A stretch of 33,368 nucleotides of DNA, taken from an uncultured Chlamydiae bacterium (lineage in GTDB: Bacteria; Chlamydiota; Chlamydiia; Chlamydiales; SM23-39). The stretch lies in the NCBI GenBank assembly GCA_937899275.1, contig CALBPE010000027.1:1-33368 (forward strand), given 5' to 3'. The notes beneath the pieces were generated by a model. The model was given only the letters and a program-made list of their open reading frames with translations, was not told where the DNA came from and searched no databases. This document shows, piece by piece, positions 1 through 6,840 of the stretch. The stretch's first letter is position 1, and each line of letters begins with the position of its first letter. The position numbers were made by a program, and so were the translations under genes.

Positions 1-326
1 ACAAAGCCTTGTAAGTTTGTGTGGACATATTTTTCTGTTTGTTTTTTCGAGGCGCGGACACCTGCCTGCGCTGCTAGATGTAATAGGTGAGAAATAGAGC
101 GTTTTTTTAACAGGTTTTTGATCAAGGGGGTATCGCAGATATCTCCTTCGATGATTTCTACCCCTTTTTCTTGCAGCTTTTTTTGCCGCAGTCTTTTTAA
201 CGCAGGATCGTAGTAATCATTAAAATCATCTACGCCGATAACAGAGTCGCCCTGTTTCACTAAAGCTAAAGCTGCATGAAATCCAATGAATCCCGCAGCG
301 CCTGTAATTAGAATGGATCTGCCCAT
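1..326 (-). CDS. UDP-glucuronate 4-epimerase, N-terminal part (cut by window edge)
   Basis: The minus strand encodes about 108 residues beginning MGRSILITGAAGFIG, from an ATG at 326-324; the rest lies beyond position 1. The GxxGxxG nucleotide-binding loop (TGAAGFIG) and the following GVDDFNDYYDP segment are typical of extended SDR enzymes of the UDP-glucuronate 4-epimerase (CapI/LpsL) group, which make UDP-galacturonate for surface polysaccharides. Further on, HLLHLAAQAGVRAS matches the family's HLAAQAGVR motif. The catalytic YxxxK would fall outside the window and could not be checked. The gene is divergent from the SLBB lipoprotein gene at 401, which suggests a shared envelope-polysaccharide role. 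A UDP-glucose/UDP-galactose epimerase is less likely because of the NDYYDP motif. Confidence 0.85.
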   Translation of the reverse strand, partial: MGRSILITGAAGFIGFHAALALVKQGDSVIGVDDFNDYYDPALKRLRQKKLQEKGVEIIEGDICDTPLIKNLLKKRSISHLLHLAAQAGVRASKKQTEKYVHTNLQGF

Positions 327-400
327 GTATTTTCCTAGTTTGATCCTAAAAACTCATATGTAGACTAGAGGTTAAATCTATTTTCTGTAGAATACTTTTT

Positions 401-1192
401 ATGAAAACTATCCTAGCAAAAAGTAGCGCTTTTCTTCTAGCCCTATGCCTCGTATCTTGCAGCACGTGCTACGATAAAAACGTGGTATACGGAGCTGATG
501 AATTTGTTCTAGACTCTTACCAGATTCAAGAGGGGAAATGGGCGATCATCGACATGATGGGCTCAGAAAATCAAGAAGAAGCTGTCTCTACGCAATCTGG
601 ATCTAGCGTCTACTTAATCGGATCGGTAGAAAAACCAGAAATTACTCTGAAAAAATCGATGACTCTATTTGATGTGTTAGCAGAAGCAAAAATCCCCACG
701 AATGCGAATTTATTTAAAAGCTACATCGCCCGCAGGGGAAAAATCCTTCCCATTGATTTTTACCGCCTTCTTTGCAGAGGAGATATGTCCCAAAATATCG
801 AAGTGGAAAAAGGAGATAAGATTTATATTGCAGATCCTTACGCTGCTACCATTTTAGTCATGGGAGAAGTTGTTAGCCCGAGGGTTATTCCCGCTATACA
901 TGGTTTTTTGCCTTTACGAGAAGCAATAGCAAAGGCCAAAGGAATCGCTTACACAGGGGACCTTTCGTATATACAGGTGATTCGGGGGGGAGTAGCCCAG
1001 CCAAAAATTTACCTTCTCAGCTGGGAGCATATTTTACGCCTTCCCAACACCAGTCTTCTTTTGATACCAGGAGACATCGTTTATGTAGCATCTACTCCCA
1101 TCACCGAATGGAACCGGTTTTTTTCTCAGCTCATACCTAACCTATTTGGAGGAGAGGTAGTTGTGAAGGGAGTAGATGCTAATTGCAATTAG
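401..1192 (+). CDS. SLBB-domain lipoprotein, polysaccharide-export (Wza-like) family
   Basis: A 263-residue protein with a lipoprotein signal: a hydrophobic stretch at residues 9-19 ending in the lipobox LVSC, with Cys20 as the lipidation site. Two segments look like SLBB beta-grasp repeats: about 70-140 (YLIGSVEKPEITL, TLFDVLAEA, GDKIYI) and about 148-235 (ILVMGEVVSPRVIP, LREAIAKAKG, LIPGDIVYVAS). This is the layout of periplasmic and outer-membrane export proteins of the Wza/polysaccharide export group. The usual N-terminal poly-export motif is not obvious, so it may be a reduced or divergent member. It is divergent from the sugar-nucleotide epimerase gene and ends 13 bp before a convergent unknown gene. 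The family is fairly clear; the exported substrate is unknown. Confidence 0.7.
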   Translation: MKTILAKSSAFLLALCLVSCSTCYDKNVVYGADEFVLDSYQIQEGKWAIIDMMGSENQEEAVSTQSGSSVYLIGSVEKPEITLKKSMTLFDVLAEAKIPTNANLFKSYIARRGKILPIDFYRLLCRGDMSQNIEVEKGDKIYIADPYAATILVMGEVVSPRVIPAIHGFLPLREAIAKAKGIAYTGDLSYIQVIRGGVAQPKIYLLSWEHILRLPNTSLLLIPGDIVYVASTPITEWNRFFSQLIPNLFGGEVVVKGVDANCN

Positions 1193-1205
1193 CCTACTTT
1201 TTTTC

Positions 1206-2204
1206 CTAGTCCTCAAGTCGGAGCTTACGCTTATTGCTATCGTAGAAAAGAACGATTGTAGGGTCTTTATATCTGTTGAAAGCTTTTCTAGCTTCTTTTC
1301 GTACTACTGAAGGCATCTTTTCAGAAATATCTTCTTCACTGCAGATTTGTATCGCGCTTTCTTGAGGATTTCGGAGCTGTTTTTGCATCCATTTTTGTCG
1401 AAGCGCTTTTTTTATTGCTATTTCCTGAGGCTTTGTGAATATCTTATTAGAAAAGTAGTCTTTTAAAAGATCAATTGGATCTTCTGCTATACCCGACGCC
1501 GCCTTAAAAGCCTCGATTTTGTTTTTTTCGACTTTAGCTTCCGCAAGGATTGTTAGTAGAGTTGATAATTCTAAGTTTTTTTCGCATGAAAACCAATCGG
1601 GTGCAAGTGTCAATTCCATGTCATCTAATTTGAACAAGGTATAGCCTGCTCTTAATTTGGTCCGTGACATTTGAAGATTGCTTACATTGCATTTTCCTTT
1701 TACATCTTTGAATACAAATAGGATAGGCCTATTGTATACCTCCCCAAATTTTCTTAGGTACTCTCTCACAACCTCTTGTGTCTTTTTAGGTATTATATTG
1801 TGCTCGATGTCTGCATCTGTCATGATAACACAAGCTTGAGACGTTCTTGTTTTTCTGCACTGCGCCTGAATATACTTTTGCAGAGCCTCTTGCATAATCC
1901 TTTGTCTTGCCTCTGGCTCCATCTGTTTGAGCTGGGAATACACTGCTTGTTTGTTGCCTCGATTTAGCGAAAAAAGCACTTGTAGTGGTATGATTTTGGT
2001 GGGTTCTTTGCTGTTATTTTGTAGGGGTTTTGCTCTCGACATTTTTGCAAATATATCATCAAAACAAAAGAGCTCTTTACTTTCATTTTGGCTAATTACG
2101 TTAGCACGCAATTTACGTATAGAGTTATATGTATCTATTAGATTCTTTTTGCATGTTTCGATATTTTTTATGTTGGATGGTTCTTCCACTTTCTTCGCGT
2201 ACAA
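1206..2204 (-). CDS. Unknown protein with an internally duplicated domain; 5' end uncertain
   Basis: About 332 residues, not recognised. Two segments resemble each other: about residues 100-175 and 259-332. Both run through a basic helix (EALQKYIQAQ versus KALRQKWMQK), then IMTDADIEHN versus ICSEEDISEK, then VVREYLRKF versus VRKEARKAF, then a hydrophobic strand (PILFVFKD versus PTIVLFYD). The start is doubtful. The TTG at 2204 has no good ribosome site. The frame stays open upstream to a stop near 2318, adding a Thr-rich stretch (TINTTTTTDPSKK) but no ATG. An ATG at 2296-2294 lies in another frame. The gene may use a rare start or carry a small frameshift. The Thr-rich head and lack of known homology fit a lineage-specific, possibly secreted protein. 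Confidence 0.5.
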   Translation of the reverse strand: MYAKKVEEPSNIKNIETCKKNLIDTYNSIRKLRANVISQNESKELFCFDDIFAKMSRAKPLQNNSKEPTKIIPLQVLFSLNRGNKQAVYSQLKQMEPEARQRIMQEALQKYIQAQCRKTRTSQACVIMTDADIEHNIIPKKTQEVVREYLRKFGEVYNRPILFVFKDVKGKCNVSNLQMSRTKLRAGYTLFKLDDMELTLAPDWFSCEKNLELSTLLTILAEAKVEKNKIEAFKAASGIAEDPIDLLKDYFSNKIFTKPQEIAIKKALRQKWMQKQLRNPQESAIQICSEEDISEKMPSVVRKEARKAFNRYKDPTIVLFYDSNKRKLRLED

Positions 2205-2312
2205 AGTATCTTTTTTTAAAATAACAAAGGCTACTTTAGTCGCTTTTTTAGATGGATCTGTAGTTGTAGTTGTGTTGATCGTGCGATAACAGCCATATGG
2301 ACCGGTCTTAGG

Positions 2313-2534
2313 TTAGACGCTCCAAAAATAGACAACCAGTAGCTGTGGGTTATGCTTTATATATTGTTGTATTTTAGATGGCGTATCTATGCACTTCTGG
2401 TAAGAAGCTCGTAAGCTAAATTGTCGATATATTTCGCTTGGAGAAGATCCACTTTTATAATCATCTTTCGGGCGCTGGTATGAGCGCTGGTATGAGCGCT
2501 GGTATGAGCTCTGGCATGGGTTACTGCTTATCAT
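2313..2534 (-). CDS. Small unknown ORF with SYQR repeats (73 aa)
   Basis: Begins at ATG 2534-2532 with a plausible ribosome site (AGAGGAAA, about 6 nt upstream), somewhat like the CGAGGAAA of the two effector-like genes at 5556 and 7713. The protein has SYQRSYQRSYQR near its N-terminus, encoded by a 12-bp tandem repeat, and ends VVYFWSV. It is not recognised. It may be a real small gene or a fragment of a larger decayed one; the surrounding kilobase contains other broken pieces. Confidence 0.3.
   Translation of the reverse strand: MISSNPCQSSYQRSYQRSYQRPKDDYKSGSSPSEIYRQFSLRASYQKCIDTPSKIQQYIKHNPQLLVVYFWSV
2471..2518. repeat. Four 12-bp tandem repeats
   Basis: Unit AGCGCTGGTATG repeats four times: 2471-2482 (first base changed), 2483-2494, 2495-2506 and 2507-2518 (two changes). 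On the minus strand it encodes the SYQR repeats of the small ORF at 2313-2534. A 12-bp period keeps the reading frame, so copy-number change would alter protein length without breaking it. Confidence 0.85.
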
Positions 2535-2575
2535 TGCGTTTCCTCTTAGTTTCAGGGTGAATATTCCTTATAAAA

Positions 2576-2927
2576 TTAGTAGTACTGTTCCATGATTTTC
2601 TTGATTAAAATCCCACTTTCTACGTTTTTTATAGCGCGCAAAAGTAGATCAGTAAATGTAAGATGATCTACATATCGCATGATCTTTTTTACACGTAGTA
2701 CAATACTTGAAATTATTGATGTAAGTTCAAAAGGATTTAAAGGCTGCTGAATTACGTAGAAAAAGAAATATCACGGGGAAAGTAGCATGGCATAAAATCC
2801 ATGCATTTCCTAAAAATTTTCCAAAAATTATAGGATAGCCGGTTATTAAAATGGGAGAGATTTTTGTACTGAAAAAAGTAGGAAAATTGCCGTGCATAGT
2901 AGATACACGGCTATCCTCTACTATCAA
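2576..2927 (-). pseudogene. Decayed receiver-like (response regulator) fragment, copy 1
   Basis: On the minus strand, two frames join into one plausible protein. The first gives MIVEDSRVSTM then KISPILITGYPIIFGKFLGNA. After a frameshift near 2750-2790, the second continues YVIQQPLNPFELTSIISSI, VLRVKKIMRYVDHL and ends KKIMEQYY at a TAA (2578-2576). The order resembles a CheY-like receiver: an acidic start (IVEDSRVS), a central ITGYP strand, and a C-terminal KPxxPxEL motif, here with Gln in place of the conserved Lys. A related fragment lies at 6544-6840. I infer a broken response-regulator gene; identity is tentative, but the match between the two copies is clear. Confidence 0.4.
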
Positions 2928-3152
2928 GTCGTCATGCGCGTTCTGGTCTAGTCCCTTGATCTACACATGGGAGATGAAAAGGGATATGTCTTAAGTGTCA
3001 TTTTTTAATACGGGTTTATAGGATTGTATTCTTGCATCCATGAACCCATGGAAAAGTTAAGAGAATCTAGCCGCAAACCTCCCGGTGTATTGCCTTGAGA
3101 AACGTATTATTACACGGCCGCCTGCGCTTAGAGGTGTTTGCAATAAACATAC

Positions 3153-3199
3153 TTATCTCGATATAATGAGATAAAAATCGACTTTTTATCTCGATATAA
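3153..3199. promoter_or_regulatory. Paired near-palindromic operator-like repeats upstream of the ATPase gene
   Basis: The 14-mer TTATCTCGATATAA occurs at 3153-3166 and again, identical, at 3186-3199, 33 bp apart (about three helix turns). Each copy is itself nearly palindromic, with two mismatched positions. The first copy can also pair with GAGATAA at 3168-3174 as a 7-bp hairpin. The second copy ends 12 bp before the ATG at 3212, so a bound protein could block transcription or translation start of the ATPase gene. The role is inferred. Confidence 0.5.
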
Positions 3200-3211
3200 C
3201 AGGGTAATGTG

Positions 3212-4504
3212 ATGTTAAGTATTTTAGAAAAATGGAACCGGTGGGGCTCAAACCCATTAAACAGCAAGATATTAAGAACATATATACCGAAAATAAGTCC
3301 CTATATTCATACAGACGAAGTTATTGCTCTTATAGGACCAAGAAAGGCGGGAAAAAGTACCATTCTTTACCAAATCATGGACGTTCTTGAACAGGAAGGT
3401 CTTCCTAAAGAAGCGATATTTCACATGAATTTTGAAGAACCAAGTGTATCGTCTAAACTCACATTACGAACGCTTGATAAGCTTTATGAATCATATAGAG
3501 AACATATTTATCCAGAAGGTAGAGCCTATCTTTTTCTTGATGAAATACAAAATATCGAAGAGTGGGAACGTTGGGTACGCACGCGAAATGAAACGGAAAA
3601 TATAAAAATTTTCATCACAGGCTCTTCAGCAAAACTTATGTCTCGTGAGATAAGTACGTTATTAACTGGCCGTCATCTATCATTTGAGATCTTTCCTCTA
3701 TCTTTTGCAGAATTTCTGGATTTTCACCAAATTACACCACCAAATCATAGAAGACCTATTGACGCTTCCCCAGTAATAAAAAAGGCATTAAATAACTACA
3801 TTAAATGGGGCGGATTTCCAGCGGTAACGCTAGCAAAAACAGAACAGCATAAACGCAATATTCTATTAGGATATTTTGATGATATCCTATACAAGGATAT
3901 TGCGTTGAGACATAAAATAAGAGACGCAGTTGCTTTAAGAAATATTGCGGTTCATCTTCTATCGCAAACGGGCAAATTAATTTCATATCAAAGAATCGCT
4001 AATGTATTTCAACTGTCAGAAGAAGCGACAAAAAATTACTGTCATTATATTCAAGAGGCTTTTCTGATTGAAATGCTATTCTATTACAGCGTCAAAGCCT
4101 CTATTAGACAAAGGCGCCCCAAAAAGGTGCATGCTATTGATCTCGGACTGCGAAATACTGTTAGCATCTCCAACGCAAAAGATGAAGAAAAAGTCGTTGA
4201 GTCACTCATCTACCAAAACCTGAGAAAACGTTATGGCAATCATGTTTTTTATTGGTCTGGAAATCAGGAAATTGACTTTGTGATTCAAGAGGGAAACAAC
4301 ATCACGCAACTCTGGCAAATAGCTATCGATGGTTTTGAAAATGAAAAAGTTATGAGCCGCGAACTCAATGCCTTTGAGGAAGCAAAACAAATTTTTCCGA
4401 GTGCAGAAGCATTTCTTGTAACAAAAACCATGCCTAATCAATGGGAAAAGTTTCCCTGCCACGTGATTCCACTTTGGTCTTTTTTGTTGGGATCAGAAAG
4501 TTAA
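3212..4504 (+). CDS. AAA_14 / DUF4143 ATP-binding protein
   Basis: A 430-residue P-loop ATPase. It carries a Walker A motif (GPRKAGKST, about residue 45), a Walker B motif (YLFLDEIQNI, about 105) and a sensor-like IFITGSSA segment. The ISTLLTGRHLSFEIFPLSFAEFL stretch is typical of the AAA_14 family. The C-terminal half matches DUF4143, with an RIANVFQLSEEATKNY helix region and a nuclease-like end (FYWSGNQEIDFVI). The family is widespread and often horizontally transferred; its cellular role is not established. The ATG at 3212 is preferred over the GTG directly before it. It lies between a decayed fragment and unrelated genes, with palindromic repeats upstream (3153-3199) and an inverted repeat downstream (4606-4664), and appears to interrupt an older gene arrangement. 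Confidence 0.85.
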   Translation: MLSILEKWNRWGSNPLNSKILRTYIPKISPYIHTDEVIALIGPRKAGKSTILYQIMDVLEQEGLPKEAIFHMNFEEPSVSSKLTLRTLDKLYESYREHIYPEGRAYLFLDEIQNIEEWERWVRTRNETENIKIFITGSSAKLMSREISTLLTGRHLSFEIFPLSFAEFLDFHQITPPNHRRPIDASPVIKKALNNYIKWGGFPAVTLAKTEQHKRNILLGYFDDILYKDIALRHKIRDAVALRNIAVHLLSQTGKLISYQRIANVFQLSEEATKNYCHYIQEAFLIEMLFYYSVKASIRQRRPKKVHAIDLGLRNTVSISNAKDEEKVVESLIYQNLRKRYGNHVFYWSGNQEIDFVIQEGNNITQLWQIAIDGFENEKVMSRELNAFEEAKQIFPSAEAFLVTKTMPNQWEKFPCHVIPLWSFLLGSES

Positions 4505-4605
4505 GGAACCAATTTTCGAAAGGGCTTTTTCCAATGCATCGATCTGATTTTATAATCATGCAAGAATTGATAAGGCAAATTGCATTGAATATGCTAATTA
4601 CTCCT

Positions 4606-4664
4606 ATGCATTTTCGATAAAAATTTGCACTATTTTAATGACTAGTTTTTTATCGAAAGTGCAT
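4606..4664. repeat. 18-bp inverted repeat downstream of the ATPase gene
   Basis: ATGCATTTTCGATAAAAA at 4606-4623 pairs with TTTTTATCGAAAGTGCAT at 4647-4664 with one mismatch, separated by 23 nt. It shares the TCGATA core with the operator-like repeats upstream of the ATPase gene. It could be a terminator for the ATPase transcript, or the edge of a transferred segment. There is no other feature in 4505-4707. Confidence 0.55.
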
Positions 4665-4707
4665 AGAAGAGTCACCGCTTAGGCGTTAATCATTGTAATA
4701 AAGCTTT

Positions 4708-5556
4708 TTAGTTCTGATTTTCTTTTTGATCTGCCGCGAAACGTACTTTTATTTTGGTTGGAGGCCTATGGTCATAAACTAGCCAGATACGGTTTGTATC
4801 CTCGGAATTCTTTATATTCGTAATGAGCCTTTCGTCAGCTCCTTTCTCCTTTAAAACTGCTTTCGGATTCAGGGTGATTGTTATCCTAGAACCCTGGGTA
4901 GATCTGCTATGGATAGCGGCAATTTGTCCTGCTAATTGGCGATAGGCTGGTTTTGTTAATGCAGAAAAATTGTTCAGAAGCACTAGTTTCTTCCAATCGT
5001 ACATTAGATCCTTGATATCCGTAAGCTTATCCGGTGTGCAGTTGGGGAAAGTCGTCGGATGGATCCTGACTTCGACTAGGGAGAATTGGCCAAAATTGTC
5101 ATTCTGCGTTACGGCAAGTCCGAAGGACTTTAATTCGGGCATCTTAAATAGGACAGTATGCTGCGTCGAAGTCTTGCTTTCGACTTCCATGCTTTGCCTT
5201 GCAGGAGGTAGATTATCATTTGTAAAGGGTAATTCGGGCGTATGGACAATGTTTTTGAATACAAACGTGTTATTTGCGAAGATGGTAATCTTGGTTACTG
5301 ATGTGCATGTATCCGGGGCACAATTTTCACGATATGTACTGTATTTCAAGGCTGGGCTCTTTGAGGTTTCTTGCTCGAATATTTCTACCTTCTGAATAGC
5401 AGATGACTGTGCAAAAAATGTGTTTATAGCGCACTGAAAAAGATTTTTGTACACCTCTTCTTCTAGTTTTTTTCCCTGGTCTTGGTCCTGTCTTTCAGAT
5501 GCGACTTGAAAATTTTTAAAGTCTATATATCGCTCTACGATTTTGTCAATACTCAT
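4708..5556 (-). CDS. Unknown effector-like protein, paralogue of the gene at 6841-7713
   Basis: A 282-residue protein with no recognised domain and no clear signal peptide or membrane segment. It is a diverged paralogue of the protein at 6841-7713. Shared landmarks are VTKITIFANNTFVFKNI here versus ITRVQIAVDNTITVQNI there; FGLAVTQNDNFGQ versus LGIRILNTKQLGQ; and YRQLAGQIAAIHSRS followed by ITITLNPKAVL versus LKQLAGEITAAYTKT followed by VRITLDPLHTI. The leader is almost identical in both genes (CGAGGAAATCCTATG at the start codon). The beta-strand-rich, fast-changing sequence and duplicated context suggest a lineage-specific host-interaction protein, but function is unknown. Confidence 0.7.
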   Translation of the reverse strand: MSIDKIVERYIDFKNFQVASERQDQDQGKKLEEEVYKNLFQCAINTFFAQSSAIQKVEIFEQETSKSPALKYSTYRENCAPDTCTSVTKITIFANNTFVFKNIVHTPELPFTNDNLPPARQSMEVESKTSTQHTVLFKMPELKSFGLAVTQNDNFGQFSLVEVRIHPTTFPNCTPDKLTDIKDLMYDWKKLVLLNNFSALTKPAYRQLAGQIAAIHSRSTQGSRITITLNPKAVLKEKGADERLITNIKNSEDTNRIWLVYDHRPPTKIKVRFAADQKENQN

Positions 5557-5810
5557 AGGATTTCCTCGTATTTAAGTTGTCGGTATTAATAAAGGTTAAG
5601 TCAAATTTAGGGGGATAACGATGTAAACTATTTGTATAAGCCTTGGTACAATGATTGTTTGTATGGAATCGTTTTTAGGATTTTAACAAAAAAATAGAAA
5701 AAGATTATGGAATAAAATAGGAATAAAAATATAGGAAATTACTTGCTTTCTTTAAAAAAAAACGTGAAATCGTATACTGCGCTTAAGGAATAGATGTGTG
5801 AGAGGTGTAG

Positions 5811-6368
5811 ATGATTTCAAAACAGATTTTAGTTGTTGAGGGAAGTCAAAAGCTCTCTATCTGCCTGATAAAAGCGCTTCTACAAGAAGGGCACCGAGTA
5901 ACGTATCTTTTTTTAGACCGTCCTTCTTGGTTAGAAGAGTGGGAGTCTTCAGAAGTTCGTTTGCATGGACTAAAGCATGATCTTTGCGGCAGCTTGTTTT
6001 TGCCAGTAGATGAGGTATACGATCTTTCTTGTACGAAACAAGCGTCGGAAGAAAGCTCTATCAAGCGGGCTATTTTTGGAGCGTTTCATCTGCTTGCTTT
6101 AGTGAAAAGGGCAAAAGCGCGGCTTTTGCAACTGATTCCTTCTTTGTATGAAGAAGGCTCTAATGCTCCGATTTATGCACTTTTAGAGATGTTGAGTCAG
6201 GAACATAGTAAAACCCAGCTTCCGATAAAACTTGTCAGATTTTCTAAAGAGTTCGACCCTGCATCTGATTTAGAAAATAGCGTTTTTTCGTTGCTCAATA
6301 TCATGAAAGATCCTGCAAAAGTGGGAACGATTCCTCTGACTTCAGATCAAGAAGCTCTTCTTTTTTGA
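5811..6368 (+). CDS. Degenerate UDP-glucuronate decarboxylase-like SDR protein, copy A
   Basis: A 185-residue protein that follows the line of UDP-glucuronate decarboxylases (UXS/ArnA C-domain) but is short and stripped of active residues. Matching segments are ILVVEGSQKLS where active enzymes have LVTGGAGFLG (the glycine loop is lost), LKHDLCGSLFLPVDEVYDLSC for HDV..PLFLEVDEIYHLAC, and AFHLLALVKRAKARLLQ for GTLNMLGLAKRVGARIL, then LPIKLVRF. The catalytic YxxxK is absent and the length is about 60 percent of the enzyme's. I infer a non-catalytic relict or repurposed protein. The start ATG has GAGAGG upstream, and a TATACT -10-like box lies at 5773-5778. A nearly identical broken copy is at 7972-8512. 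Confidence 0.7.
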   Translation: MISKQILVVEGSQKLSICLIKALLQEGHRVTYLFLDRPSWLEEWESSEVRLHGLKHDLCGSLFLPVDEVYDLSCTKQASEESSIKRAIFGAFHLLALVKRAKARLLQLIPSLYEEGSNAPIYALLEMLSQEHSKTQLPIKLVRFSKEFDPASDLENSVFSLLNIMKDPAKVGTIPLTSDQEALLF

Positions 6369-6560
6369 CATCCTCTCCCACCTAAAGGAAGGAGATTCGT
6401 AAAAGTTGCTAACCGCAACTTACGAGCAGGTTTGCATCGCTGCTTTCTGCTTCACCGAAGATTCTAGCGAATCTACTCCACAGGCTAATACCCGGTGTCC
6501 TCGGGCTAAACTATTCATGGCTTCTACATCATAGGCGGAGCTTCTATTTCTGTGGTTCGC
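6369..6560 (-). mobile_element. IS605-type TnpB tail remnant with right-end-like sequence
   Basis: On the minus strand, 6560-6420 reads through NSLARGHRVLACGVDSLE and SSVKQKAAMQTCS to a TAA. This resembles the extreme C-terminus of IS200/IS605-family TnpB (OrfB) proteins, where the zinc-finger region is followed by an NILARGHxVLACG-type helix. Just beyond it, 6369-6402 (starting CATCCTCTCCCACCTAAAGG) resembles the right end of such elements. No TnpA or full TnpB is present, so this is a dead fragment. Confidence 0.65.
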
Positions 6561-6840
6561 CAATATATTGAGCAACAGCAGGAAATTGGGTGAGCTCTAC
6601 ATCCTCCACTTCAAGGAAGAGGCTTTGCGCTCTACTTTTGGTAAAAGACGAAAGTATCGATTTAGGTTCAGCAGGTGTTAAGAGCTGCTGAATTACGTAC
6701 GAAAAGCAGTGCCATGGCGCAAATACCATGGCACAAAATCATGCATTTCCTAAAAATTTTGCAGAGGTTATAAAACAACCGCTCATTAAAATAGGAGAAA
6801 TCTTTGTAGTTACAAAAGCTGCAAGCTCTTTTAAATGGCA
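6544..6840 (-). pseudogene. Decayed receiver-like fragment, copy 2
   Basis: The minus strand encodes VTTKISPILMSGCFITSAKFLGNA, then a TGA, then in the same frame FSYVIQQLLTPAEPKSILSSF, ending at a TAG (6546-6544). It parallels copy 1 at 2576-2927 (KISPILITGYP, KFLGNA, YVIQQPLNPFELTSIISSI). It directly follows the stop of the effector-like gene at 6841 on the same strand and runs into the TnpB remnant, so the tail is probably replaced. The receiver assignment is tentative. Confidence 0.4.

Noticed and set aside
2471-2518. CRISPR-like array
   Set aside because: Units of 12 bp are directly adjacent with no spacers; it is a coding tandem repeat.
2743-2880. Plus-strand reading AAELRRKRNITGKVAWHKIH in the decayed fragment
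   Set aside because: It looks protein-like, but the minus strand gives a longer, better ordered match between both copies (YVIQQ..., KISPIL..., KFLGNA).
3067-3267. 66-residue minus-strand frame over the ATPase start
   Set aside because: Overlaps the operator-like repeats and ATPase N-terminus, no ribosome site and no family likeness.
4970-5395. 141-residue plus-strand open frame
   Set aside because: Antisense to the effector-like gene 4708-5556, whose paralogy to 6841-7713 confirms the minus strand is coding.
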